The notes under the pieces are model-generated. The model did not search any database. It saw only the letters and a program-made list of their open reading frames with translations, and was not told the origin of the DNA. A stretch of 64,000 nt of DNA from Ahniella sp. (GTDB lineage Bacteria; Pseudomonadota; Gammaproteobacteria; Xanthomonadales; Ahniellaceae), in contig JADJRU010000001.1 of assembly GCA_016712105.1 (NCBI GenBank), forward strand, positions 434,001-498,000. Reading direction: 5' to 3'. Below, one piece after another: positions 18,756 to 27,312 of the stretch (position 1 is the stretch's first letter; the number at the start of each line of letters is the position of its first letter). The position numbers were made by a program, and so were the translations under genes.

Positions 18756-18846
18756 GGACACTCACCTGACAGGAGACTTCCCCGCCTGGCTTCAAACGCA
18801 CTGATCTGATGCAGCGGGTGGCCCGCGTCCTTTCGAATGGGTGTCC
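18756..18846. repeat. Degenerate member of the GGACACCCACC repeat family
   Basis: Starts GGACACTCACCTGAC, shares GGAGACTTCC and CTGATCTGAT with type A, and ends near GGGTGTCC at 18839-18846. The centre differs from type A. It lies 19 bases before the next type A copy. Confidence 0.55.
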
Positions 18847-18854
18847 GTGAATCG

Positions 18855-19093
18855 GTGTCTTTCAGGACACCCACTTGATCGCCCACTTGATCGGAGACTT
18901 CTCCGGGCCCGCTGCCAGCGGGCTGATCTGATCCGGTGGGTGTCCCATGCTCTCGCGCCACAAGTCTCACTCGCAGGCAAACTGCGGGCATGACGGCCTT
19001 TCTGCGTTCGGCAATGCCCTCAGTTTTCCGTTCCTGAGGATTGCGCCCTGATCGGGACTTGCAAGCTTCCGTCAGCAATCGATTGGCAGAGCA
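18855..19093. repeat. Type A repeat plus duplicated 3' end of the esterase gene
   Basis: The first 91 bases hold a type A element (18865-18945) enlarged from 69 to 81 bp by a duplicated 12-mer. The following 148 bases are nearly identical to 21029-21189, which is the 3' end and downstream flank of the secreted esterase at 21114-22511. Read on the minus strand this copy encodes CQSIADGSLQVPIRAQSSG and then TEN and a stop: the esterase C-terminus without its body. Confidence 0.8.
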
Positions 19094-19139
19094 ACTTTGG
19101 GACACCCACCTAGGTCGGAAATTTCTGACAGCAAACTTG

Positions 19140-19236
19140 GGACACCCACCTGGACGGACACTTCTGAAGGCCTCGTCGCCAACGACCTGACTCGATCCGG
19201 AGGTTGCCCTGTGTTCTTGTAACTCGGTGGGTGTCC
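19140..19236. repeat. Type B repeat (97 bp), second copy
   Basis: Bounded by GGACACCCACC and GGTGGGTGTCC, 97 bp, aligned without gaps to 17228-17324. A further half copy, GGACACCCACCTAGGTCGGA, lies at 19100-19119 just upstream. Confidence 0.8.
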
Positions 19237-19377
19237 CGTGCTCCCCCGTGCTCACCGTTTTAGCTTTGACTGGCCACGCAGCGATGCCGGGTTGATGGAA
19301 GTCAGCGCGGTCCAGTTGTTGTTGTTATCTACAACGCGTATCGTCAGTGCCTTGGCAGCAGGACATTGAGGTCGGAA

Positions 19378-19674
19378 ATGGGCAACGCGAGGTTGGTCGG
19401 CCATGCGTTAGGGGCCGTTTTTGCTTTGGCAGTGAGCAACTCCACGGCAACGGGTCAGGCTCCAACTGGCGGGCCATACACGATCATTTCCTCGACATTT
19501 TCCCCCGGCAGGCCTGTCCAGTCGGGAGAGATAAACAGCCTGAGCGTAGTGGGGAGCCCACTCGTGCAACACAGTAGCGGGGGTGAGTACAGCCTTGCGT
19601 CAGGGTTCCTTGTCCCTCGCAATACCCCGAGTTCGAACGAATTCTCCGATGGATTCGAAGGAGTCGCCCAATGA
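19378..19674 (+). CDS. Small secreted protein with DGFE tag
   Basis: 98 residues from the ATG at 19378, with GAGG about ten bases upstream. A hydrophobic N-terminus (HALGAVFALAVSNSTATGQA) acts as signal peptide. The rest reads ISSTFSPGRPVQSGEINSLS and SLASGFLVPRNTPSSNEF, then SDGFEGVAQ at the C-terminus. Its stop overlaps the ATG of the next gene, so the two are co-translated. Function unknown; the tag links it to five other exported proteins here. Confidence 0.65.
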   Translation: MGNARLVGHALGAVFALAVSNSTATGQAPTGGPYTIISSTFSPGRPVQSGEINSLSVVGSPLVQHSSGGEYSLASGFLVPRNTPSSNEFSDGFEGVAQ

Positions 19675-20927
19675 CACCGCGGTGTTTTTTTTCAGTTCTC
19701 GCCCTCGCCCTCGCATTCGCGACGCCCACCCATGCAACGGGAACGGAGTTCACTTATCAGGGCTACCTGTCGGAGTCGGGCAATCCGGCGGCGGGCACGG
19801 TAGATCTGCGTTTTTCGCTGGAGGATGGATCGTTGATGCCGATCGGAATTCCGCTGATCCGCAGCGACGTTCCCGTGACCGGAGGCGTCTTCTCCGTGTC
19901 ACTGGACTTCGGGGCTGTGTTTGACGGCAGTGCGCGGCATCTGCGCATCGAGGTTCGTCCTGGCGATTCAGCAGGTGCCTATACGATCCTTGATCCACCA
20001 GTAGAAATTCTCGCAACGCCGTACGCCATGCACTCAGAAACCGCGGTAGTGGCCGGCACCGTTGCGACAAACGGGGTCGGCAGTGCGGCGATTGCAGACG
20101 GCACCGTCAACGCCAGCGATGTCGATTCGTCCACCGTGCAACGCCGGGTACTGTCCAGCTGCGCTGCCGGCTCGTCCATTCGCTCGGTAGGCGTGGTCGG
20201 CGACGTCGTCTGCGAACCGGACAATGTCGGTACGGGTGACATCACCGGGGTGTTCACGCCGGTGGGAAGCGGGCTCACGGGCGGCGCCGCAAGTGGCGAT
20301 GTGTCGCTGTCCATTCCCACTGGTGGTGTCGACTCGGCCAAGATTGCCGACGGCTCGATCGGCTCGATCGACGTCAATGCTTCGCAAGTGCAGTTGCGTG
20401 TAACGCCGGCGTGCACCACGGGAATGACGATTGAAAGCATTTCGTCAACCGGCGTACCGACGTGCTCTCCTGCAATGCTGGACAGCTACTCCATCCCGAT
20501 TCCGACGGCATCGCTCTCGCAATTCGCGGCGAACAACTGCCAGGCAAACTCGGGACAATCAGCGATCGCTGACGGCGCCCCGGTATTGGTGCCGGCCGGG
20601 ACGTACCTGGTCACAATGCCGGCCTTGGCAAACTTCGACTTGCTCGGCGGTGATATCAACGGCTTCAATGTCACAAGTACCGCGGTCGTGCAAACAAATT
20701 TGATGCGCGACGCTACGAACAACGTGGCCTTCAGCAAGGTGACTTACGGGAGCGGAACCCCCGCCGGGTTAACCTCTTCCGAAAGCTTCGGGACGGAGCT
20801 GAACGCCACTGTATTCACGCTCGACGTTACGACGGCTATGTTTGTCAAGGTGACCGCCACGTTGGTGCGATGCGGATCGGTGTCTCAGACTTCCGGTCGT
20901 CAACTGCGTCTGGTTCGGCTGCGCTGA
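19671..20927 (+). CDS. Secreted protein with tail-fibre-like beta repeats
   Basis: 418 residues with signal peptide (SVLALALAFATPTHA). Residues about 25-125 form a domain (TEFTYQGYLSESGNPAAGTVDLRF and ILATPYA) often seen at the N-terminus of large exported repeat proteins. The middle has short repeats (NGVGSAAIADGTVNASDVDS, GGVDSAKIADGSIGSIDVNA) like collagen-like or fibre shafts, and the C-terminal 130 residues resemble a globular beta head. An adhesin or surface-fibre role is plausible but unproven. It is coupled to the preceding tagged protein and is followed within about 20 bases by a repeat element. Confidence 0.6.
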   Translation: MTPRCFFSVLALALAFATPTHATGTEFTYQGYLSESGNPAAGTVDLRFSLEDGSLMPIGIPLIRSDVPVTGGVFSVSLDFGAVFDGSARHLRIEVRPGDSAGAYTILDPPVEILATPYAMHSETAVVAGTVATNGVGSAAIADGTVNASDVDSSTVQRRVLSSCAAGSSIRSVGVVGDVVCEPDNVGTGDITGVFTPVGSGLTGGAASGDVSLSIPTGGVDSAKIADGSIGSIDVNASQVQLRVTPACTTGMTIESISSTGVPTCSPAMLDSYSIPIPTASLSQFAANNCQANSGQSAIADGAPVLVPAGTYLVTMPALANFDLLGGDINGFNVTSTAVVQTNLMRDATNNVAFSKVTYGSGTPAGLTSSESFGTELNATVFTLDVTTAMFVKVTATLVRCGSVSQTSGRQLRLVRLR

Positions 20928-20949
20928 AGCGAATCAACGCCGGGGGAGA

Positions 20950-21189
20950 TGTCCTTTCAGGACACCCAATTGGTCGGAGACTTCTCCGGGCCCGCTGCCA
21001 GCGGGCTGATCTGATCCGGTGGGTGTCCCATGCTCTCGCCATGCTCTCGCGCCACAAGTCTCACTCGCAGGCAAACTGCGGACATGACGGCCTTTCTGCG
21101 TTCGGCAATGCCCTCAGTTTTCATTTCCTGAGGATTGCGCCCTGATCGGGACTTGCAGGCTTCCGTCAGCAATCGATTGGCAGAGCACA
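20950..21189. repeat. Type A repeat (69 bp) and flank, source copy of the duplication
   Basis: A 69-bp element at 20960-21028 (GGACACCCAATTGG ... GGTGGGTGTCC) followed by the sequence shared with 18946-19093. The shared part contains a small local duplication, ATGCTCTCGCCATGCTCTCG. Since it continues into an intact esterase gene, this is the likely source and the 18855 copy the derivative. Confidence 0.78.
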
Positions 21190-22511
21190 TCGGGCATCAG
21201 GCGCGTGATCGCTGTGTTGCCGCTGAGTCCGAAGGCACTCAGGTCATAACTCAGGTTGGCATTGACACAATCGGAAAACTCAATCGTCATGGTGCCAACC
21301 GGCGTTGTGCTGACTGGCGTTGCGCGGTTCAACTGGCCGAATCGAGCCTGATAAACGGTCAATTCGACGTGGTTGCCGAGATATTGACCCTGCGCAATGA
21401 ACCACCGTTGCTCGGCGCCTGGAATGGCGCCCCCGGTCGCGCCCGATGCCGTGTCGAATACGAACCACGTGACAATCATCAACCCGGTCACGGGATCGAT
21501 GTCGACGACAAATCCCTGACCTTCGATTTGCGGATTGATCCAGGCGCCCACCATGCCGTAGTTGATCGACACCGTGCGCTGACCGCGTACGGTTCGAACG
21601 GCCCATTCGACCATACGATCAAAAAGTGAAACACCCGGGCTAGCCTGCAGGGTAACGAGGTTGATGCTGCCAAAGCCGTGGCCACCACCTGCAATCGGGT
21701 AGTACTCGTAGGGCACCCCTTGTTCGGCGGCGCGCGCTGTCAGCAACTCGGACAACGCAACGGGCACGACCGTGTCACTGGTGCCATGAACGACAAAAAG
21801 TGGCGGTTCGGAAGACTCCACGTGATTCGCGGCTGCAACGGGATCGTTGCCGGGAATGATGCTGCCGCCCCATAAGTCGATCACGAAGCTGAACGGGGCA
21901 GCTTCAACACCGTAATCGTCCAGGATGTACCCCAGATGCACTGCAGTAATGGCACCGGCTGACCCGCCCAGTAGACCGATCCGAGTTGGATCAATGTTGT
22001 ACTGGCTGGCGTTCGCGCGAAGCCAGTCCACCGCGGTCAGCGCATCGTCGATCGCTGCCACGGCTGCCACTCTCTGCGGCAGGTCAATGGCAGTGACTCC
22101 AGCGGTTGCCGCCTGCAAGATATTGGCAACTCGCGGACTTGGTTGTGGCTGCTCACCATCGAGGCGATAGTCGATGGAAGCGACAACGAACCCGCGCGCA
22201 GCCATCGCCCTCGCAATGGTTGCAAGATTCGCCTCGGTGCGCGATCCACCGCGAAAGCCGCCCCCATGAATGATGACGAGGACCGGGCTCGTTTCGCCGC
22301 TTGCGGAAGCCCCGATGGGTCGATACAGATCCAGCAGAAGGTTCTTCGAGCCCGGCGTGGGTGATGTGATCTGTCCTTGACCGTAACGGACGGCAACGTC
22401 GACGCTCACCTGGTACAGCGGATTCACGGACGGGAGCGCGACTTGTGCCTGGGCACTGGCCCCGATCGCGACAAGAGAGCAGATCGCGAACAAACGAGAG
22501 ATCACATTCAT
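21114..22511 (-). CDS. Secreted alpha/beta-hydrolase (esterase/lipase, BD-FAE-like)
   Basis: 465 residues with a signal peptide ending GASAQAQ. The catalytic machinery is clear: HGGGFRGGS (oxyanion hole), GLLGGSAGA (nucleophile Ser), HGTSDTVVP (Asp) and GGGHGFG (His). The family cleaves carboxyl esters. Residues about 325-440 form a second domain (YGMVGAWINPQIEGQGFVVD, IVTWFVFD) that I have often seen appended to exported proteins of this bacterial group; its role is unknown. The frame is intact. The last 25 codons are also present, detached, at 19020-19093. Confidence 0.87.
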   Translation of the reverse strand: MNVISRLFAICSLVAIGASAQAQVALPSVNPLYQVSVDVAVRYGQGQITSPTPGSKNLLLDLYRPIGASASGETSPVLVIIHGGGFRGGSRTEANLATIARAMAARGFVVASIDYRLDGEQPQPSPRVANILQAATAGVTAIDLPQRVAAVAAIDDALTAVDWLRANASQYNIDPTRIGLLGGSAGAITAVHLGYILDDYGVEAAPFSFVIDLWGGSIIPGNDPVAAANHVESSEPPLFVVHGTSDTVVPVALSELLTARAAEQGVPYEYYPIAGGGHGFGSINLVTLQASPGVSLFDRMVEWAVRTVRGQRTVSINYGMVGAWINPQIEGQGFVVDIDPVTGLMIVTWFVFDTASGATGGAIPGAEQRWFIAQGQYLGNHVELTVYQARFGQLNRATPVSTTPVGTMTIEFSDCVNANLSYDLSAFGLSGNTAITRLMPDVLCQSIADGSLQVPIRAQSSGNEN

Positions 22512-22806
22512 CTAGGTTTTCCTGATTCTGGTTCGCAGGGCTCAACGCCCTTTTTTGCGGCCGACATGATGAGGCCAGAATAGAAGCAACGCGGCAAGGG
22601 CGAGTCGGTTGACAGGGCAATCGCGACACTGTTCGAGCTTCCTTTGGGTGGCCGAAGAAGTGATGTGTTGATGGCCCGCTTCGGTTTGCAGAACCTGAGC
22701 CAGTTGGCAGTTTCAGAAGAGCCCCGGACAAACCTGTAGACCGGTTCGCAGTACCTGGCCCGAACTCGGCCCAAGCTCAGCGTCCAATTGCACAGGCCCT
22801 GGCGCC

Positions 22807-25086
22807 ATGATCACTCCGAACTCGGAATCAAGCTGGGGCAGCCTTGTCCATCGCCTGCGCGGGGCTGCGGTGTCGGGCCTCTTGCTTCTTTCGGCACCTC
22901 TGCAGGCACAGTCCATTTTCGAGAATGGCTTTGAAGGTGCACCGCTGCAACCTGCACCGGTAGTGACGGTGCAGCGCGATGACCGCGTGGCGACTTTGGA
23001 CATGGATTACAACGCGGAGAATCCGTTCGGCCAGTTCTGGACGATGAGCGGTTCGCCCGATGATGACGCCGGATTTCTCGTGACGTGGTGGCCCGATGCT
23101 GTTTCTGCCGCCGACAAGATTCGGCTGGTGTCCGGCAACGACAGCGCCGGCAGTTGCCTGAATCCGGATCATCTCAATGCACCTTTGCTCGGCAAGGCGG
23201 CCACGTTGCCGCCGGGTGCACGCTGGCTGGTGACCGGCAATCGCCGAGTTCAGATCCAGCCGCTCGTGAATGGCGCCTTGTACCACCTGCGTGTCGAACG
23301 CATCAGCGCACGTGGCGCGATTACCAGCCATCCCGCTTTTATTGACTTCAACGGCGGCGATGGCGCGCGGGTCGCCGCGCTGCGCAGCAGCCTGACCTAC
23401 TTCGATGACTTCAATGTACCGATGGGTGCTGCCGACGAGAAGCTCTGGAACAACGCCAGCGTGACCTCGACCGATCCACGGTTCAATCTGTTCTTCGTCA
23501 ACGACCAGTACCACGCGCATACCTTGCAAGGCACACGAGTGGAGAACACTGGCGACAAGTCACAGACCTCGCAGCGCTTCCGCAAGAAGCTGCATATTGA
23601 AGACGGCGTTCGCCGACGGATCGTGTTCGACATGGATGCGCCGCTGAGCCCGCGTTCGGTGTGGTATCTGGATCTGAATCCCATCCCCGCCGACCTCACT
23701 GCGCACGCCAGCTTCTTCGATGAAGAAGGTGCGCTCGGCCTTCCCGCGGGGATCCTGCGATTGCGGGCGATCGGCCAGGAACTCAGTGTCAGCCTGATTG
23801 ATATGCAGGGAGCGTCGCACCGCCTCGCCGCCGTGAATCTTGAGACTGTGGGCCGCCAGGTTGTCTCCAACGTTCGCCGGCAGTTTGATGTGCGTGTCGG
23901 CACGGATGGTGTGGAAGTGTTCGTCGACGGACGCAGCGTGCTGAGCACCACTTATGCACCTTATGCATTGGCGGCTGGTGACTACGAACTGCTGTGGGTC
24001 GGATTCGGCTACAACACCTCCAAGGATCAAAACCCCTATTACCTAGTGCATTGGGACAACTTCGGTTTTGATGGCCCCGTGGTCGACTCGCGCACAGTGC
24101 ACAACTATGTCACGCGAATTGAAGGCACCGACTACCAGAAGTCGAACCGCAACAACAACGTCTTCCCGATGTTTACCGTCAACATCCCCGATGACTTGCG
24201 GCCCACCATTGCGGGCGCCACCGCCGAGGCCTGGCTGGTGTTCACGTATCAGATGGGCGACTACTCGACGCTGACCGTGTTACCCACAGACTTCGTCAGG
24301 GTCAATGGCGGCACACCATTGATCGTGCCGCAACCGCGCAACAACAGTGCACCGCTGAATCCCGATCTGATGGGCTGGGGCATTCCACACTGCACGCGTC
24401 AAGATCGGGGATCTGGTGCGAGACGGCACATCGCCGCTCGCGATCGGCAACAACACATTCCAGTTCAATATCGAAAACACCGGGCTGCTGAATTGCATGT
24501 CGAGCTCTTCTATCCACCCGGCGGCGCCCCCGCCTATACACCGCCATCCGCCATCCATCATTTCCCGCTGCATGCCGAGTTGCCCCGCGTAGGGCCGCCG
24601 GCGCGCTTGCAGAGCATCGAAGCCACGGAAGTGACTGATGTGCATTGGCTCGATGCCACCGTTGTGACGCGCATTCCGGTGAGCGGCTTGGTGCCGCTGA
24701 ATGTCGAGGTTGGTAATCGAAGCTGGGCGGGCTGGGCGCCGCAATTGATGCATGTGCCGGTTGTCAGCACTGAAGTCTGGAGTAGCGGCGGCACGGCCGG
24801 CATCGCCAAGGTCGAAGTCTTTCTCCGCTCGGTGGGCTCTGGCACCGCGCCTGGTCAACGAGTGGTGTTGCTGCAAACCGCGCAGGATGCACCGGCGCCG
24901 CAGGGTCGTTATGCCTTGCAGTTCGACTCCGGCGCTTTTGCCAACGGCGACTACGAACTCTTTGTTCTGGCGACGACGCCTTCGGGACTGCAGAGTCATC
25001 CCAGTTATGGGGACGAGATGCATCACTTCGATGCGGGTGAGTTATCAGGTGCTTACTACCCGATTCCGATCCGGGTACAGAACTGA
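22807..25086 (+). CDS. Large secreted protein with N-terminal NGFE tag
   Basis: 759 residues. A signal peptide ends APLQAQ, and the mature chain begins SIFENGFEGAP, so here the tag stands at the N-terminus. Residues about 190-430 resemble a LamG/concanavalin-like sandwich (LTYFDDFNVPMGAADEKLWN, GFGYNTSKDQNPYYLVHWDN). The stretch from about 24395 to 24490 is out of frame: the neighbouring frame gives VKIGDLVRDGTSPLAIGNNT and FQFNIENTGLLN, which fits the flanks, so two compensating indels lie there. The C-terminal part has a beta domain with VEVFLRSVGSGTAPG. No catalytic motif is seen. Confidence 0.65.
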   Translation: MITPNSESSWGSLVHRLRGAAVSGLLLLSAPLQAQSIFENGFEGAPLQPAPVVTVQRDDRVATLDMDYNAENPFGQFWTMSGSPDDDAGFLVTWWPDAVSAADKIRLVSGNDSAGSCLNPDHLNAPLLGKAATLPPGARWLVTGNRRVQIQPLVNGALYHLRVERISARGAITSHPAFIDFNGGDGARVAALRSSLTYFDDFNVPMGAADEKLWNNASVTSTDPRFNLFFVNDQYHAHTLQGTRVENTGDKSQTSQRFRKKLHIEDGVRRRIVFDMDAPLSPRSVWYLDLNPIPADLTAHASFFDEEGALGLPAGILRLRAIGQELSVSLIDMQGASHRLAAVNLETVGRQVVSNVRRQFDVRVGTDGVEVFVDGRSVLSTTYAPYALAAGDYELLWVGFGYNTSKDQNPYYLVHWDNFGFDGPVVDSRTVHNYVTRIEGTDYQKSNRNNNVFPMFTVNIPDDLRPTIAGATAEAWLVFTYQMGDYSTLTVLPTDFVRVNGGTPLIVPQPRNNSAPLNPDLMGWGIPHCTRQDRGSGARRHIAARDRQQHIPVQYRKHRAAELHVELFYPPGGAPAYTPPSAIHHFPLHAELPRVGPPARLQSIEATEVTDVHWLDATVVTRIPVSGLVPLNVEVGNRSWAGWAPQLMHVPVVSTEVWSSGGTAGIAKVEVFLRSVGSGTAPGQRVVLLQTAQDAPAPQGRYALQFDSGAFANGDYELFVLATTPSGLQSHPSYGDEMHHFDAGELSGAYYPIPIRVQN

Positions 25087-25100
25087 TCGCTGTGTCTGGT

Positions 25101-25484
25101 GGATTCCCGCTTTCGCGGGAATGACGAAACTGAAGGCGGATTCCTTGGTTCGCTGGAATGACCGAACTGAAGGCGGATTCCCTGGTTCGCTGGCGTGACG
25201 GGACCGAAGGCGGATTCCCTGGTTCGCTGGCGTGACGGGACCGAAGGCGGATTCCCTGGTTCGCGGGAATGACGGAACTGAAGGCGGGTTCCCTGGTTCG
25301 CTGGCGTGACGGGACCGAAGGCGGATTCCGTGGTTCGCAGGAGTGACGGAACTGAAGGCGGATTCCCTGGTTCGCGGGAAAGACAAGCGCAATGGCCGAT
25401 TCCTTGGTTCACGGAAAAGCATCGTCGCGCATCCATTCCAGCAAACTACAACACCCTGTCATTCCCGCGAAAGCGGGAATCCAC
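25101..25484. repeat. REP palindrome pair enclosing a 37-bp tandem array
   Basis: A palindrome with core ATTCCCGCTTTCGCGGGAAT at 25101-25126 and its inverted copy at 25458-25484 enclose about eight head-to-tail units of 37 bp. Each unit reads roughly GAAGGCGGATTCCCTGG then TTCGC(G/T)GG(A/C)(A/G)TGACGG; variants alternate between TTCGCTGGCGTGACGGGACC and TTCGCGGGAATGACGGAACT. The unit is itself a degraded form of the outer palindrome. There are no spacers, so this is not a CRISPR. Confidence 0.82.
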
Positions 25485-25545
25485 TCGCCGCTGCACTCTG
25501 GTGGCTTCCCGCTTTAATGCCATTGCGGTCAGAGCGACCGTACGG

Positions 25546-27115
25546 TCAGTCAACCGCCCCGCGCTCCGGCAACGCCGAAAACGCAAACAACAGATCCACG
25601 TAAGACTTCTCGATGTCAGCCAATCCAGCCGCCTTCACACCCGGCTTGGGCGAAATCAGCATGTATTCGTCGGGTGCATGCGCGCCGGCCCCGTGACCGA
25701 GGCCGCCGAATACAAACGGCAATCCCAACGTCCGGGTGAACTGATAGAACGGCGCGCTGCCGCCAAGCCAGGGTGCCACGCGGGGTGTTGCGCCGTATTT
25801 GTTCAACACGCCGATCGCGGCCTGCACCAGCGGTGCGTCCACCGACGTGTTCGCTGCCGGATAACCCGACATCGGGCGGATCACCAGGTCTTTGAAGCCT
25901 TCGCTGTCGAGCCTTGCCCGAATCATGCGGTAAGCCTCATCAGGCTCCAAACCCGGAGGCAACCGCGCATCCATCTTGGCCGTAGCCTTGTGCGGCAGCA
26001 CGGTCTTGACGCCTTCGCCGGTGTAGCCGCTCCAGATGCCGTCGACGTTGAGCGTGGGGTGATAAAGGTTGCGCACGATGGCGTCACGCCCTTCGATGCC
26101 GTCGATCCAGCGAACCACACCAAGCCCCTTCCTGGCGCTGTCGTCGTCAGCCTGGTCGGCCAGGGTGTTGATCAGCTTCTGATCGGCAATGGTCGGCGGC
26201 TGCACCGCCTCATAGAACCCGGGCACGTTGATGGTATTGCCGTCTTTGGACGTCAGCGCAGCAATGCCCTGGATCAGTCGCAAGGTCGGCGAATCGACGA
26301 TCGATTTCATCGAACCATGGATGTCGCTGCGAGCGGGTCCACCCCCAATCACCGCCCACTGATTCCAGCTCAAAATAGATGATGCCCTTGACGCCCAGGT
26401 TCAGTGTCGCCTCGCCCTTCGCGTTCTGCAGGTTCATCGGGAAGAACGCGCCATCGGCTTTGCGCAGTCGATCGAGATAAGGTTCGATTACCTCCGCGAA
26501 GTTCGGCGAGCCGAGTTCTTCTTCGCCTTCGGCCACAACCACGAGGTTCACCGGCAGTTTGCCGTCGACCGCGAGGATACTCTCGACCGCATTCAGGAAC
26601 GCGCGTTGCGGCCCCTTCTGGTTCGTGGCGCCGCGCGCCATCAGTACGGTGCCCGTGTCGTGTTCGACGAGCGCCCCAGCGAACGGGTCCTCGATGCGCC
26701 AGTTCGGGTCAACCGGCTGCACGTCGTACATCATGTAGACCAGCAGCGTGCGTGCAGCGCCGGCATCGTAGAAGCCGACGACGCCGGGATGTCCCTTGGT
26801 TTCCACCAACGACACCTCACCGAACTTCAGCGCACGCAGGTCGTCGGCGAGCATGTTCGCCATGTCGCGCACACCGTCGTTCTGTGCGCTGATCGAGCGT
26901 TGTTTCACCCAACGCTGTAATGCTTCGATGTGCTTGGGCAGATCGGCGTCAATACGGTCATGGATCGCCCCATGATCACCGGCATAAGGTGCGATCGCCG
27001 CGGCATCAAAGCGTTGATCGGTGCTGAAGGGCGGGATGGTCGGTGCACCGAACACTGCGGGCGCGGCCAACACGAACGAAGCCAGGAACGATTGCCAAAC
27101 CAGAGCACGCTTCAT
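25546..27115 (-). CDS. Secreted M20-family metallopeptidase, frameshifted
   Basis: About 522 residues when joined. The start at 27115 has GAGGA ten bases upstream and leads into a signal peptide ending AAPAVFGA. M20 features: MYDVQPVDPNWRIEDPF, ARGATNQKGP (bridging Asp position occupied by Asn), VVAEGEEELGS (catalytic Glu pair) and HKATAKMDARLPPG (dimerisation domain), then GLGHGAGAHAPDEY (last His). The usual HxD ligand reads M-Y-D here, so the first zinc His seems absent. The frame breaks in the C5 run at 26342-26346: one extra G in the coding strand restores ELESVGGDWGGGPARSDIHG. The member is probably a dipeptidase or carboxypeptidase. Confidence 0.82.
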
Positions 27116-27230
27116 GTTCTTCCTCATCGCAGGTGGTCCGGGCATCGTAGATGTTTCCTTGCCGCGAGCCTAGCGTGTCGCCTACGGCCAGCCGGACACT
27201 TCAGAGACGGCGCCAGACGTGACTGCGAGC

Positions 27231-27264
27231 GCTTTCGCCAGCAAATGTCCCGTCTGGCGAAAGC
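27231..27264. other. Perfect 11-bp hairpin between two minus-strand genes
   Basis: GCTTTCGCCAG and CTGGCGAAAGC are separated by 12 bases. No T tract follows on the minus strand, so it is not a standard terminator, though it could still protect or end the mRNA of the beta-helix gene. Confidence 0.45.
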
Positions 27265-27312
27265 TGGTTGTCACCTTAGTTTTGCGCTTTTCTTTGTGGC
27301 CAGGCAACGCAC

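Noticed and set aside
25101..25484. Tandem array as a CRISPR
   Set aside because: The 37-bp units are contiguous without spacers and derive from a REP palindrome.
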